From Bacillus sp. 1780r2a1 (GTDB lineage: Bacteria > Bacillota > Bacilli > Bacillales > Bacillaceae_H), in assembly GCA_024134725.1 (NCBI GenBank), contig CP099863.1:677501-741500 (forward strand): a stretch of 64,000 bases of DNA, given 5' to 3'. Position 1 is the first letter of the stretch, and the number at the start of each line of letters is the position of its first letter. The translations under genes and the position numbers were made by a program. The notes under the pieces were generated by a model, which worked only from the letters and a program-made list of their open reading frames with translations, made no database searches and had not been told where the DNA came from. Shown piece after piece: positions 1 through 11,600 of this stretch.

Positions 1-1752
<1,752 letters not shown>

Positions 1753-1931
1753 ATTAGAAAAGCGAAGGCGACTGTTCAATTGTGAAAGGCGTTGGAGCTT
1801 CTGATAGGGAAACCGCTTTTTGGTTTCAATAACAGAAGTGAAACGACCGAACAATTAGGAGCCGTAGCTAGACAGTAAACTTAGTACTCAGCAAAATGTT
1901 ATCTAGTTTTGAGAGAATAATCTCAATTCAT
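1753..1931 (+). other. 23S-5S intergenic spacer
   Basis: This AT-rich spacer of about 180 bases separates the 23S and 5S genes and is transcribed with them. It begins with complementary material (gcgaaggcgactgttcaatt against a later cgaccgaacaatt near 1840-1857) that probably belongs to the processing stalk flanking 23S rRNA. No tRNA or reading frame is visible in it. Confidence 0.7.
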
Positions 1932-2047
<116 letters not shown>

Positions 2048-2057
2048 CATTTAAATT

Positions 2058-2132
2058 GGCCCGTTGGTCAAGTGGTTAAGACACCGCCCTTTCACGGCGG
2101 TAACACGGGTTCGAATCCCGTACGGGTCACCA
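2058..2132 (+). tRNA. tRNA-Glu (anticodon UUC)
   Basis: A 75-base cloverleaf. Acceptor ggcccgt pairs with acgggtc, the anticodon loop is ctttcac (UUC), the T loop is ttcgaat, and CCA is encoded. It is the first tRNA after 5S. Confidence 0.96.
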
Positions 2133-2154
2133 CTTATTTTTATATAAGAAATTT

Positions 2155-2230
2155 GGAGGATTAGCTCAGCTGGGAGAGCACCTGCCTTACAAGCAGGGGG
2201 TCGGCGGTTCGATCCCGTCATCCTCCACCA
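2155..2230 (+). tRNA. tRNA-Val (anticodon UAC)
   Basis: A 76-base cloverleaf. Acceptor ggaggat pairs with atcctcc, the anticodon loop is cttacaa (UAC), and CCA is encoded. Confidence 0.96.
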
Positions 2231-2242
2231 TTTATTTAAGCT

Positions 2243-2326
2243 GGAGGGGTAGCGAAGTGGCTAAACGCGGCGGACTGTAAATCCGCTCCTTCGGGTTCGG
2301 CAGTTCGAATCTGCCCCCCTCCACCA
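2243..2326 (+). tRNA. tRNA-Tyr (anticodon GUA)
   Basis: An 84-base class II tRNA with a long variable arm (ctccttcgggttcgg). The acceptor is ggagggg/cccctcc, the anticodon is GUA within actgtaaat, and CCA is encoded. Confidence 0.96.
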
Positions 2327-2332
2327 TTTTAT

Positions 2333-2407
2333 TGGGCTATAGCCAAGCGGTAAGGCAACGGACTTTGACTCCGTCATGCGTTGGTTCGAATCCAGCTAGC
2401 CCAGCCA
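2333..2407 (+). tRNA. tRNA-Gln (anticodon UUG)
   Basis: A 75-base cloverleaf. Acceptor tgggcta pairs with tagccca, the anticodon loop is ctttgac (UUG), and CCA is encoded. Confidence 0.96.
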
Positions 2408-2411
2408 TTAA

Positions 2412-2484
2412 GAGCCATTAGCTCAGTTGGTAGAGCATCTGACTTTTAATCAGAGGGTCGAAGGTTCGAGTCCTTCATGGCTCA
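2412..2484 (+). tRNA. tRNA-Lys (anticodon UUU), CCA not encoded
   Basis: A 73-base cloverleaf. Acceptor gagccat pairs with atggctc and the anticodon loop is cttttaa (UUU). After the discriminator A the sequence is tat, so CCA must be added after transcription. Confidence 0.95.
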
Positions 2485-2490
2485 TATTAA

Positions 2491-2567
2491 GCGCCCGTAG
2501 CTCAATTGGATAGAGCGTTTGACTACGGATCAAAAGGTTAGGGGTTCGACTCCTCTCGGGCGCGCCA
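2491..2567 (+). tRNA. tRNA-Arg (anticodon ACG)
   Basis: A 77-base cloverleaf. Acceptor gcgcccg pairs with cgggcgc and CCA is encoded. The anticodon loop is ctacgga (ACG), whose first A is normally deaminated to inosine by TadA. Confidence 0.96.
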
Positions 2568-2572
2568 TAGAA

Positions 2573-2649
2573 CGGGAAGTAGCTCAGCTTGGTAGAGCAC
2601 TTGGTTTGGGACCAAGGGGTCGCAGGTTCGAATCCTGTCTTCCCGACCA
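2573..2649 (+). tRNA. tRNA-Pro (anticodon UGG)
   Basis: A 77-base cloverleaf. Acceptor cgggaag pairs with cttcccg, the anticodon loop is tttggga (UGG), and CCA is encoded. Confidence 0.96.
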
Positions 2650-2672
2650 GGAAATATTCTTGACTTATATAT

Positions 2673-2746
2673 GCGGGTGTAGTTTAATGGTAAAACCTCA
2701 GCCTTCCAAGCTGATGTCGTGAGTTCGATTCTCATCACCCGCTCCA
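2673..2746 (+). tRNA. tRNA-Gly (anticodon UCC)
   Basis: A 74-base cloverleaf. Acceptor gcgggtg pairs with cacccgc, the anticodon loop is cttccaa (UCC), and CCA is encoded. Confidence 0.96.
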
Positions 2747-2750
2747 TAAC

Positions 2751-2824
<74 letters not shown>

Positions 2825-2826
2825 CT

Positions 2827-2859
2827 AAAAAAGAGCATCTAGTTAAGATGCTCTTTTTT
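2827..2859 (+). terminator. Terminator of the rrn-tRNA operon
   Basis: Inverted repeat aagagcatct-agtta-agatgctctt with an A run before it and a T run after it, three bases past tRNA-Ile. It is symmetric, so it can also serve the convergent IDEAL-domain gene on the minus strand. Confidence 0.9.
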
Positions 2860-3095
2860 CATGTAGATGTTCTTAAAAGAGATTGATATTGAAGAGACAA
2901 GTCATAAAATGCAGTACGATCTCGTTCATCTAATGCATAGTTAATTTGCGTTTCTAAAATGGTTTTTTTGTGTTTAAATAAGGCATCGTCAATAAGCATG
3001 TCAATGTACATATCAAGCACGTTATCAGCTTCGCGAATTTTTCTTTTGCGAGCGAGGGATTTCATCATCTCGGCGTACGATTTTTCATTGTTCAT
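2859..3095 (-). CDS. IDEAL-domain small protein
   Basis: A 78-aa protein with the IDEAL domain, named after a short motif of that form; here it reads IDDAL at residues 35-39 within a helical segment of about 34-71. IDEAL domains occur at the C-terminus of several small Firmicutes proteins (YpiB, YozD and others), probably as interaction modules; no enzymatic function is known. The N-terminus is basic. The start ATG at 3095 has a GAGGTG ribosome site seven bases away. It is transcribed towards the tRNA operon and shares its terminator. The product family is clear and the cellular role is not. Confidence 0.85.
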   Translation of the reverse strand: MNNEKSYAEMMKSLARKRKIREADNVLDMYIDMLIDDALFKHKKTILETQINYALDERDRTAFYDLSLQYQSLLRTST

Positions 3096-3288
3096 CCATC
3101 ATCACCTCTGCAGCCTTTTTCTTAGTATATAGAGTAAGGAACAAAAAAACAACTAATTTTCTAAATTTTTAGACTTATTTTATTGTATAGTGACCAGACA
3201 AATATAAATGTTTGAGCACCTTTTGTTTCGGTAATGAAAGTAGTACAATGTTGATTAAGTTAGTAGTCATCAGTTAGGAGATTAAGTA

Positions 3289-3891
3289 ATGGACTTTGAT
3301 AAAATTAAAGAATACTTAACGCTTGAAGGTGTGCTTGAACTTTTAGAAGAATATCAATCATTTGGTATTATACCGGGACTATTACTTCCTATTCTTGAAG
3401 CATTTATTCCGATTTTACCTCTGTTTGCTTTTGTTATGGCAAATGCTGCTGCATTTGGCTTATGGTTAGGTTTTCTAATTTCGTGGGTTGGGTCGTGCGT
3501 AGGGTCAATTATTGTTTTCCTTATCTTTCGTCGATATGGACAAGCACGCTTCTTGAATTTTATAAGTAGGCATGCTCAAATTCGAAAGATTATGGCCTGG
3601 GTTGAACGCCATGGTTTTGGTCCACTGTTTTTAATGCTATGCTTTCCTTTCACTCCATCAGCTGCTATTAATGTTGTTGCTGGCTTATCCAGAGTCAGTA
3701 TGCCACAATTTGTGTTAGCGGTTTTAGCAGGAAAAATGGTAATGATTTTTATGATGAGCTTTATAGGAGCTGACTTTATCTCCTTCGTACAACAGCCGAC
3801 AAAAGCTATTGTTGTTTTAATTGTTATTTTTGTATTATGGGTTGTAGGAAAACAAATTGAGAGGCGCCTAAATGTTCGTATGAACCAGTAG
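3289..3891 (+). CDS. yhjE: TVP38/TMEM64 (SNARE-associated, DedA-like) membrane protein, YhjE type
   Basis: A 200-aa integral membrane protein with hydrophobic segments at about 26-50, 55-80, 111-134, 138-160 and 172-188. The family hallmarks are the LPILEAFIPILP stretch (33-44) and FPFTPSAAINVVAG (119-132), the re-entrant loop typical of the VTT domain. VTT/DedA proteins are implicated in lipid flipping and envelope homeostasis, but the substrate of this member is unknown. A C-terminal basic tail (191-197) is likely cytoplasmic. It sits upstream of addB as yhjE does in B. subtilis, though the signal peptidase gene sipV found there is absent. The ATG at 3289 has a TTAGGAG site. Confidence 0.85.
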   Translation: MDFDKIKEYLTLEGVLELLEEYQSFGIIPGLLLPILEAFIPILPLFAFVMANAAAFGLWLGFLISWVGSCVGSIIVFLIFRRYGQARFLNFISRHAQIRKIMAWVERHGFGPLFLMLCFPFTPSAAINVVAGLSRVSMPQFVLAVLAGKMVMIFMMSFIGADFISFVQQPTKAIVVLIVIFVLWVVGKQIERRLNVRMNQ

Positions 3892-4170
3892 AATAAATGA
3901 AGAGGAATTTTCTTTTCTGAATTCATGATTTCGCTTTAGTGGAATATATGTTAAAATAAGGATAAAATTAGCAGGTTTTGCTACACTTTCTAGAATCCCT
4001 ACACGTTCTTTACCTCACCTTAATCTGTTGATTTCCCTGTTTTCTGAAAAGTTATGAATGTTTTGGGCAATTCTCTACTACATATGTTAGTAAAAGGGTT
4101 GTTTAATTCATCGCTTTTGCACATGATTTACGAATACGACGTGCTTGTCGTCAAGTAAAAGGGGGCTATG
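3892..4170. other. Intergenic region without a recognisable gene
   Basis: About 280 AT-rich bases between yhjE and the inverted repeat before the SDR gene. I see no reading frame with a ribosome binding site, no T-rich terminator hairpin for yhjE and no RNA gene. A ttgatt at 4027-4032 could be a -35 element but has no good -10 partner. Confidence 0.5.
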
Positions 4171-4214
4171 CATAGTATGGAGGCAAGCCTGTTCTTAAGA
4201 ACGTTCATACTATG
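4171..4214. repeat. Nested inverted repeat before the SDR gene
   Basis: A perfect 9-base inverted repeat, CATAGTATG (4171-4179) and CATACTATG (4206-4214), encloses a 26-base centre. That centre contains aggcaagcct and the perfect palindrome GTTCTTAAGAAC. The outer left arm also overlaps a second palindrome, CTATGCATAG (4166-4175), so two pairings compete. The structure ends one base before the sequence that leads into the ribosome site of the SDR gene. It could be an operator or an RNA element; no run of T follows, so it is not a standard terminator. Confidence 0.6.
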
Positions 4215-4223
4215 TGGTAGGAG

Positions 4224-4964
4224 ATGAGATTAAAAGACAAGGTGGCAATTATTACAGGCGCTGCAAATGGATTAGGCTTTGAAGCTGCACGGATTTTTGC
4301 AAAAGAAGGAGCAAAAGTGGCACTCGTTGATTATGACCAAGCTTTAGGTGAAGAGAAAGCACAGGTTTTACGAAATGAAGGTGGAGACGTCACATTCTTT
4401 CAAGTCAATGTTGCAGATCGTGATAACGTAGATGGGATGGTAGAAGAAGTAGTAGAAACCTATAGCAAAATAGACATTTTAGTTAACAATGCAGGAATTA
4501 CCAGAGATGCAATGCTAACTAAGTTAACAATGGAAGACTTTCAAGCAGTTATTAACGTTAACTTGACGGGTGTTTTTAACTGTACGCAAGCTGTTGTGCC
4601 TCATATGGTAGCTCAAGGCAGTGGGAAAATTATTAGTACGTCGTCTGTTTCAGGCGTATATGGGAACGTTGGACAAACCAATTACGCAGCAGCAAAAGCC
4701 GCGGTTGTAGGAATGACTAAGACTTGGGCAAAAGAACTTGGGCGTAAAGGAATTAACGTAAACGCTGTTGCACCAGGATTTATTGAAACGAATATGGTAG
4801 CTGCTGTTCCAGAGAAGGTCATTAACCAAATGAAATCAACCATACCGCTTCAAAGGTTAGGACAGCCTTCTGATATTGGCTATGCATACTTATATTTAGC
4901 ATCAGATGAATCCAATTATGTAAACGGAACCGTATTACATGTCGATGGTGGAATTATGATGTAA
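4224..4964 (+). CDS. Short-chain dehydrogenase, FabG-like (3-oxoacyl-ACP reductase family)
   Basis: A 246-aa classical SDR with the cofactor motif TGxxxGxG (11-18), NNAG (88-91), catalytic Ser near 139-141 and YxxxK at Tyr154/Lys158. An Asp at 36, at the end of beta strand 2, is more typical of NAD(H) than of the NADPH-dependent FabG of fatty-acid synthesis, so it may be a catabolic 3-ketoacyl or alcohol dehydrogenase rather than true FabG. It stands alone between yhjE and addB with its own terminator. The start is unusual: GTAGGAG lies directly against the ATG at 4224 with no spacer, and the upstream in-frame ATG at 4212 is closed by TAG. No downstream start fits the Rossmann fold. Confidence 0.88.
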   Translation: MRLKDKVAIITGAANGLGFEAARIFAKEGAKVALVDYDQALGEEKAQVLRNEGGDVTFFQVNVADRDNVDGMVEEVVETYSKIDILVNNAGITRDAMLTKLTMEDFQAVINVNLTGVFNCTQAVVPHMVAQGSGKIISTSSVSGVYGNVGQTNYAAAKAAVVGMTKTWAKELGRKGINVNAVAPGFIETNMVAAVPEKVINQMKSTIPLQRLGQPSDIGYAYLYLASDESNYVNGTVLHVDGGIMM

Positions 4965-4971
4965 TAGGAAA

Positions 4972-5010
4972 AATAAACCGTTTTGGTAACGAGCCAAAAC
5001 GGTTTATTTT
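4972..5010 (+). terminator. Terminator of the SDR gene
   Basis: Stem aataaaccgttttgg with ccaaaacggtttatt and a short loop, followed by a T-rich stretch, eight bases after the stop codon. Confidence 0.9.
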
Positions 5011-5142
5011 ATTGGATTTCTTTATGTAAGTCCAGTAAAATAAATGGTAACGAAAAGGGTAAATAACTGATCAGAATATAGAAAGAAAGCTTGTTGAACG
5101 TCACTTTTTTTGTGGCGTTCAAATTCGTTAGGGGTGAAGAAA

Positions 5143-8100
5143 ATGCTACAGTTTATGCTGGGTAGGTCTGGAAGTGGTAAAACAGCAGCATGTTTAAATG
5201 CTATTCGCCAAGAATTAGCGCGTGAGCCACTGGGTAACCCAATTATTTATATTGTTCCAGAGCAAATGACTTTCCAGTCTGAGTACGAGCTTATTCAAAC
5301 GCCAGGCTTGGGCGGAATGATGAGAGCTCAAGTCTATAGTTTTACGCGTTTGGCTTGGCGAGTTCTCCAAGAAGCAGGCGGCATTAGTCGTTATCATATT
5401 GATCAAACAGGCATGCATATGATGCTTAGAAAAATTATAGAACAACAAAAAGAAGAGCTCATCTTATTTGCAGCAGCATCTGAAAAAGAAGGGTTTATCA
5501 CAAAGCTAGAAAAGATGTTAAAAGAGTTTAAGCAGTATGGATTAGAGCCTGAATCGTTAGTGACTCTGCAGAAAGAACTTAAAGACAGTAACGAGCAAGT
5601 GCTAGCGGATAAGCTGCATGATTTAGGACTTATATATCAAGAGCTAGAAAAACAGCTATTAATGAAGTATGTAGATAGTGAAGATTATTTGAAACTATTA
5701 GCTGAAAAAATTCAGCTTTCTTCGTATTTAAAGAAAGCTGTTATTTACGTCGATGGATTTCATCATTTTACAAAGCAAGAACTCGATGTCTTAGTCGAAC
5801 TTATGAAAGTTTGCTCAGATGTAACGGTCACATTGACGGGAGATTATACGCAAGCAGACTATATACCAGCTGATTTGCAACTCTTTAGATTAACTGGAGA
5901 GACGTATAGAGAGTTAACAAAAGTAGCGTTAGAACAAGGAATTGAAATAAAAGATCCCGTTTTATTAAAGGATAATTTTCGCCATTCAAACAGCAAAGAA
6001 TTGTCTCACTTAGAGAAGTATTATGACGAGCGTCCAACTGTTGAATTTTTTCAGAAGCCAAATGACATTTCTTTATATCCTGCTGTGAGTCGGCGTGCAG
6101 AAGTAGAAGGAATTGCAAGAGAAATTCAGCTGCTAGTTAAAGACTCTGATTACCGGTACCGAGATATTGCTTTAGTTGTCCGGAATAAAAATGAGTATGA
6201 TGAATTAATTGAAACCGTATTTCGCGATTACGAAATTCCATACTTTATTGACCAAAAGCGAGCAATGTTTCACCATCCAATTATTGAATTTATTCGTTCC
6301 AGCTTAGAAGTCGTAAGTGGCTCTTGGCGCTATGAAAGTATTTTTCGTGCCATTAAGACAGATATGTTTTTTCCGATAGAAGCTGAGGTTAATAAGCTAA
6401 GGGAAGGAATGGACCAATTTGAAAACTATGTCTTAGCATATGGGATTCAAGGTACTAAGTGGACAAATGGTGAAAGGTGGAAGTATCGAAAATATCGTTC
6501 ATTAGAGGATATGAATCTACCAAAAACAGATGAGGAAGTCCAGTTCGAAGAAAAGATTAATGAGCTAAAAGAACTTGTTGTAAATCCACTTATGAAACTG
6601 CAGCAGGAACTAAAGAAAGGAAAGACGGGGAAAGAAAAAGCAAAAGCTCTTTACCTCTTTTTAATAGAGCTCAGTATCCCACAAAAAATTGAGAAGCTTC
6701 GTGATCACTGTGAAGAAAATGGAAAGGTACAAGAAGCACGTGAACATGAGCAAGTATGGAAAGCCGTCTTAAACTTATTTGATCAGTTTGTAGAAATGAT
6801 GGGAGAAGAAAAAGTATCCATCAAGCTGTTTACTGAGCTTTTTGAGACGGGACTAGACAGTATGCAGTTTGCTATTGTTCCACCATCTCTTGATCAGGTC
6901 CTCGTTGCAAGCTTCGAGCGCTCTCGTTTTTCCAATATTAAAGCGACCTTTATTGTAGGAGTGAACGATGGTGTGATACCAGCTAAACCTCAGGGGGATA
7001 GTATTTTATCTGATCAAGACCGCGATGAATTATTTAAATCAGGTGTGACGTTAGCTCCAACGGGCAAGCAGCAGCTGTTTGATGATCAGTTCTTAATTTA
7101 TTTAGCGCTTGTAAGCTCAGAAGAAAAGTTATATATCAGCTATCCACTAGCAAATGATGAAGGGAAATCTTTGCTACCATCTCTGGTTATTAATCGATTG
7201 AAAGAGCTCTTTCCATTACTTGAAGAAAAGTTATTAATGAATGACCCTACAAGTTTAGAAGAGGAAAAGCAGCTTGATTACATTGCGAATCCACTGTCTA
7301 CGATGGCTTATTTAGCAAGCAATCTACAAGCTTGGAAACGGCATTATCCAATGAGCGATGCATGGTGGGACGTTTATAACTTTTATATGACTTCAGAATG
7401 GAAGACGTATAGTCAAAGGGTTTTGAGCAGTTTATTTTATCAAAACGATGCAAAGCGGTTAACGAAGAAAACAAGTGAGCGCTTGTATGGCAAACATATT
7501 CAGGCAAGCGTATCGCGCATGGAAAAGTTTGAGGCTTGTCCTTACTCGCATTTTGCTTCTCATGGCTTAAAGTTGAAGGATAGAAAAGTGTTTCAACTAG
7601 CGGCACCTGACATTGGTGAGCTCTTTCATGCAGCGTTAAAACATATTTCAGATAAGTTGAGAACTAGTGAGAAAGATTGGAAGCAGTTAACGAAGAAAGA
7701 TTGTCAATCTCTCTCTGCTGATGCAGTTCAGGAATTAGCGCCGCGCTTACAAAACGAAATCTTGTTGAGTTCTAATCGTCATCAATATCTTGCATATAAA
7801 TTGCAGCAAGTAATCGAACGGGCGTCGATTGTATTAAGTCAACATGCAAAATCGAGCGGGTTTGTACCTGTTGGGCTAGAGTTAGGTTTTGGTCCTGATG
7901 CAGAATTACCTTCTATGACCTTTACGCTTCCAAATGGACATACGATGGAGCTAGTGGGACGAATAGATCGAGTAGATAAAGCAGAAAGCTCTAAAGGGAT
8001 ACTACTTCGGATTGTCGATTATAAATCCAGTGACAAAGCGTTAAATTTACTAGAAGTCTATTATGGGCTTTCACTTCAAATTCTTGCATATTTGGATGTA

Positions 8101-8649
8101 GTGGTAACTTACGCTGAACAGCTTTTAAAAACGAACCAAGGTGCTTTACCTGCAGGTGTTTTATACTTCCACGTTCATAATCCGATGGTTAATAGTACAA
8201 AGAGTCTGAGTGAAAATCAGGTTGAAGAAGAAATCTTTAAGAAATTTAAGATGAAAGGCTTACTGTTAGGTGATGAAGAAGCGGTTCGCCTAATGGATGA
8301 AACGCTAGAGTCTGGTCATTCACAAATTATCTCAGCTGGTATTAAAAAAACAGGTGGTTTTTATTCGAACTCTTCAATTGCATCTGAGACGGACTTTACA
8401 CACCTTAGACAATACGTACGTAAAAAGTTTGTAGAGGCGGGGACAGAAATTACTGAAGGTAAAATTGATATATCTCCTTACAAACTTAAAGATAAAACAC
8501 CGTGTGCCTTTTGTGAATACCGTTCAATTTGTCAATTCGATGAAGCCCTAAGCGAAAACGAATATCGTCAGCTGAAAAATGAAAATCAAAATAATATTTT
8601 AGAAAAAATACGAGAGGAGGAAAAGCATGAGTCAGGAACGAATGAGTAA
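5143..8649 (+). CDS. addB: ATP-dependent nuclease subunit AddB
   Basis: A 1168-aa AddB subunit of the AddAB (RecBCD-type) helicase-nuclease, which resects double-strand breaks for RecA loading and recognises Chi. A Walker A motif GRSGSGKT is at 7-14. The four cysteines of the C-terminal iron-sulfur nuclease domain are present at about 799, 1121, 1124 and 1130, matching the known B. subtilis arrangement. The nuclease motif VDYKSSD is near 955-960. The start was set at the ATG at 5143, which has a TAGGGGTG site seven bases upstream and begins MLQFMLGRSG; an in-frame extension to 5110 lacks a ribosome site. The 3' end overlaps addA by 23 bases, indicating translational coupling. Confidence 0.96.
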   Translation: MLQFMLGRSGSGKTAACLNAIRQELAREPLGNPIIYIVPEQMTFQSEYELIQTPGLGGMMRAQVYSFTRLAWRVLQEAGGISRYHIDQTGMHMMLRKIIEQQKEELILFAAASEKEGFITKLEKMLKEFKQYGLEPESLVTLQKELKDSNEQVLADKLHDLGLIYQELEKQLLMKYVDSEDYLKLLAEKIQLSSYLKKAVIYVDGFHHFTKQELDVLVELMKVCSDVTVTLTGDYTQADYIPADLQLFRLTGETYRELTKVALEQGIEIKDPVLLKDNFRHSNSKELSHLEKYYDERPTVEFFQKPNDISLYPAVSRRAEVEGIAREIQLLVKDSDYRYRDIALVVRNKNEYDELIETVFRDYEIPYFIDQKRAMFHHPIIEFIRSSLEVVSGSWRYESIFRAIKTDMFFPIEAEVNKLREGMDQFENYVLAYGIQGTKWTNGERWKYRKYRSLEDMNLPKTDEEVQFEEKINELKELVVNPLMKLQQELKKGKTGKEKAKALYLFLIELSIPQKIEKLRDHCEENGKVQEAREHEQVWKAVLNLFDQFVEMMGEEKVSIKLFTELFETGLDSMQFAIVPPSLDQVLVASFERSRFSNIKATFIVGVNDGVIPAKPQGDSILSDQDRDELFKSGVTLAPTGKQQLFDDQFLIYLALVSSEEKLYISYPLANDEGKSLLPSLVINRLKELFPLLEEKLLMNDPTSLEEEKQLDYIANPLSTMAYLASNLQAWKRHYPMSDAWWDVYNFYMTSEWKTYSQRVLSSLFYQNDAKRLTKKTSERLYGKHIQASVSRMEKFEACPYSHFASHGLKLKDRKVFQLAAPDIGELFHAALKHISDKLRTSEKDWKQLTKKDCQSLSADAVQELAPRLQNEILLSSNRHQYLAYKLQQVIERASIVLSQHAKSSGFVPVGLELGFGPDAELPSMTFTLPNGHTMELVGRIDRVDKAESSKGILLRIVDYKSSDKALNLLEVYYGLSLQILAYLDVVVTYAEQLLKTNQGALPAGVLYFHVHNPMVNSTKSLSENQVEEEIFKKFKMKGLLLGDEEAVRLMDETLESGHSQIISAGIKKTGGFYSNSSIASETDFTHLRQYVRKKFVEAGTEITEGKIDISPYKLKDKTPCAFCEYRSICQFDEALSENEYRQLKNENQNNILEKIREEEKHESGTNE

Positions 8650-11600
8650 GCCTGTTGATTCACAGTGGACAGATGATCAGTGGAAAGCAATCGTGTCATC
8701 TGGACAAGATATTTTAGTGGCAGCAGCGGCAGGTTCAGGAAAAACAGCTGTTTTAGTTGAGCGCATTATTAAAAAAATTATCGATCCTGAAAATCCAGTG
8801 GACGTCGACCGTTTATTAGTCGTGACGTTCACAAACGCTTCAGCTGCAGAGATGCGTCATCGTATCGGGGAAGCTTTAGAAAAAGAGTTAAAGATAAACC
8901 CGTCTTCTTTACATTTAAGAAGACAGCTGCACTTACTAAACCGAGCGTCTATTTCAACTCTTCATTCATTTTGTCTTGAAGTTATCCGCAGCTATTACTA
9001 TATGATTGACTTGGATCCAGGTTTTCGAATTGCAGACGATACCGAAGCAGAGCTCTTGAGAGAAGAAGTATTGGACGAGCTTTTTGAAGAGCAGTATAGC
9101 CTTGAAGGTAATCAATTATTTTTTGAGTTAGTGGATCGATATACAAGTGATCGTCATGATTTAGATGTTCAGCATATGGTTCGCAGATTATATGATTTTG
9201 CTCGTTCTAATCCAAAGCCGAATAGCTGGTTAGATATGCTTCTTCATCAATATAGCATTGGTGAAGAGGCTACAATTGACTCTCTTCCATTTATGAACTT
9301 TTTAATGGATGAAGTGAAAAAACAGCTGAGCGGTGTTCAAGCTATGCTACACCAAGCGTCTAGGTTAACAACAATGCCTGGAGGTCCAGCTCCAAGAAAA
9401 GTAAATATTGAGGATGATTTAGCTCAGGTTAATCGTATGCTTGCAGCTGACACTTTTGCTGAGCTACATGAACAAATGCAAACCCTTAGCTTTACGCGTT
9501 TAAAGCCATGCAAAGGTGATGAGTATGACGCTGCCTTACTTGATGAATTTGGAAATCTTCGTAAAAAAGCAAAAGCAGCTCTTGAAAAAATGCAGAGCGA
9601 TTTATTTTCTCGTCCGCTCAGTGGATACATGAGCGACTTTAAGAAAATGCATCCTGTAGTAGAAGTTCTTATATCGCTTGTAAGGAAGTTCGGTGAGCGC
9701 TATGAAGCAGAAAAGCGAGCGAAAGGGCTCGTAGATTTTTCAGATTTAGAACACTATTGTTTGGAAATTTTAGGACGTCCGTCAGATCAAGGAATTCAAC
9801 CATCTGAAGTTGCTTACAAATATAAAACGCAGTTTGTAGAGGTTTTAGTAGATGAATATCAGGATACGAATATGGTACAAGAAACCCTAATTCAGCTTGT
9901 GAAGCATGATGATGAAGATGGTAACCTCTTTATGGTAGGTGATGTTAAGCAATCTATTTACCGCTTTCGTTTAGCAGAACCATTTCTTTTTCTTGGAAAA
10001 TACAAGACTTTTACACATGATGGACGAAAGAATGGCATGAAAATTGATTTGAACAAGAATTTCCGCAGCCGCTCTGAGATTATCGATGCGACCAACTTTA
10101 TCTTTCAGCAGCTGATGGATGAAGAGGTTGGTGAAATCGTCTATGACGACGATGCATCCTTGAAGTTGGGGGCTTCTTATCCAGACAGTAGTGAAATGGA
10201 GTCTGAACTTTTACTGATTTCCAAAGAAGGCGGAGAAGAGGAAGAAGAGTCAACTTTAGTGGAGTTTTCAGAAGCAGAATTAGAAACGGCTCAGCTAGAA
10301 GCTCGAGCAATGGCTCGTAAGATAAAGCAGCTTGTTCAAGAACGTTTTCAAGTATATGACCGTAAGTTAGATGTGATGCGAAACGTAACATATCGAGATT
10401 TTGTTATTTTACTTCGCTCTATGCCATGGGCAGCACAAATTATGGAAGAGTTTAAGCAAGAAGGGGTTCCTATTTATGCAGATTTGTCGTCCGGGTATTT
10501 TGATGCAACGGAAGTGATGATGATGATGTCTTTATTAAAAGTCATTGATAATCCATATCAAGATATTCCCCTTGCTTCTGTATTGCGTTCGCCAATTGTA
10601 GGTTTGTCAGATGAAGAACTTGCTCTAATTCGGGCCGAGGATAAAAAGGGGACGTACTATGAGGCGATGAAAAATTATGTTCGCTTGTCTCTTGAAGGAC
10701 CTCTTCAAGAAAAGCTTTGTCACTTTGCTGTGAAGCTTAGCGAATGGAGAACCACAGCACGCCAAACTTCTTTATCTACACTTATCTGGCAGATTTACCG
10801 TGATACAGGATTTTATGAGTTTGTAGGAGGTCTACCTGGAGGTAAACAGCGTCAAGCTAACTTAAGAGCTTTATATGACCGTGCACGTCAATATGAAGCG
10901 ACGTCGTTTCGAGGCTTATTCCGCTTCCTGCGCTTTATCGATCGTATGAAAGAGCGTGGAAATGATTTAGGAACGGCCAGAGCGCTAGGTGAGCAAGAAG
11001 ATGTTGTTCGTTTAATGACAATCCATAGCAGTAAAGGTTTAGAGTTTCCTATTGTTTTCGTAGCTGGATTGAACCGTAAGTTTAATCTAATGGATTTAAA
11101 TAAATCTTATATGCTAGATAAAGAACTCGGTTTCGGATCCAAGTATATTGATCCAAAGCTTCGTATTACGTATCCAACGTTGCTTCAGCAAGTCATGAAA
11201 CAAAAAATGAAGAAAGAAAGCATTGCTGAAGAAATGCGAGTTTTATATGTAGCGCTAACACGTGCTAAGGAAAAATTAATTTTAGTCGGAACTGTAAAAG
11301 ATGCTGAGGCTCAAATGAAAAAATGGAGCCAAGTATTAACTCATGACCAATGGGAGCTACCTGCTTATATGCGTGCAGATGCCAAGTCATATCTTGATTG
11401 GGTGGGTCCTGCTTTAGCCAGACATCGTCATTTCGAAAAGTGGATGCCTGAGGAGCAAAGAGCAGTGTTGCAAGAGGTGTATGAGCACAGTTCCAAATGG
11501 AAAGTACAAGCGATTCAAGCGACGGAGCTATCTGAACAGCTGGTTGAAGAACAATCGGAACATGAAGAACTGCTAGCTGCGGTACAAGAAGGTAATCCAG

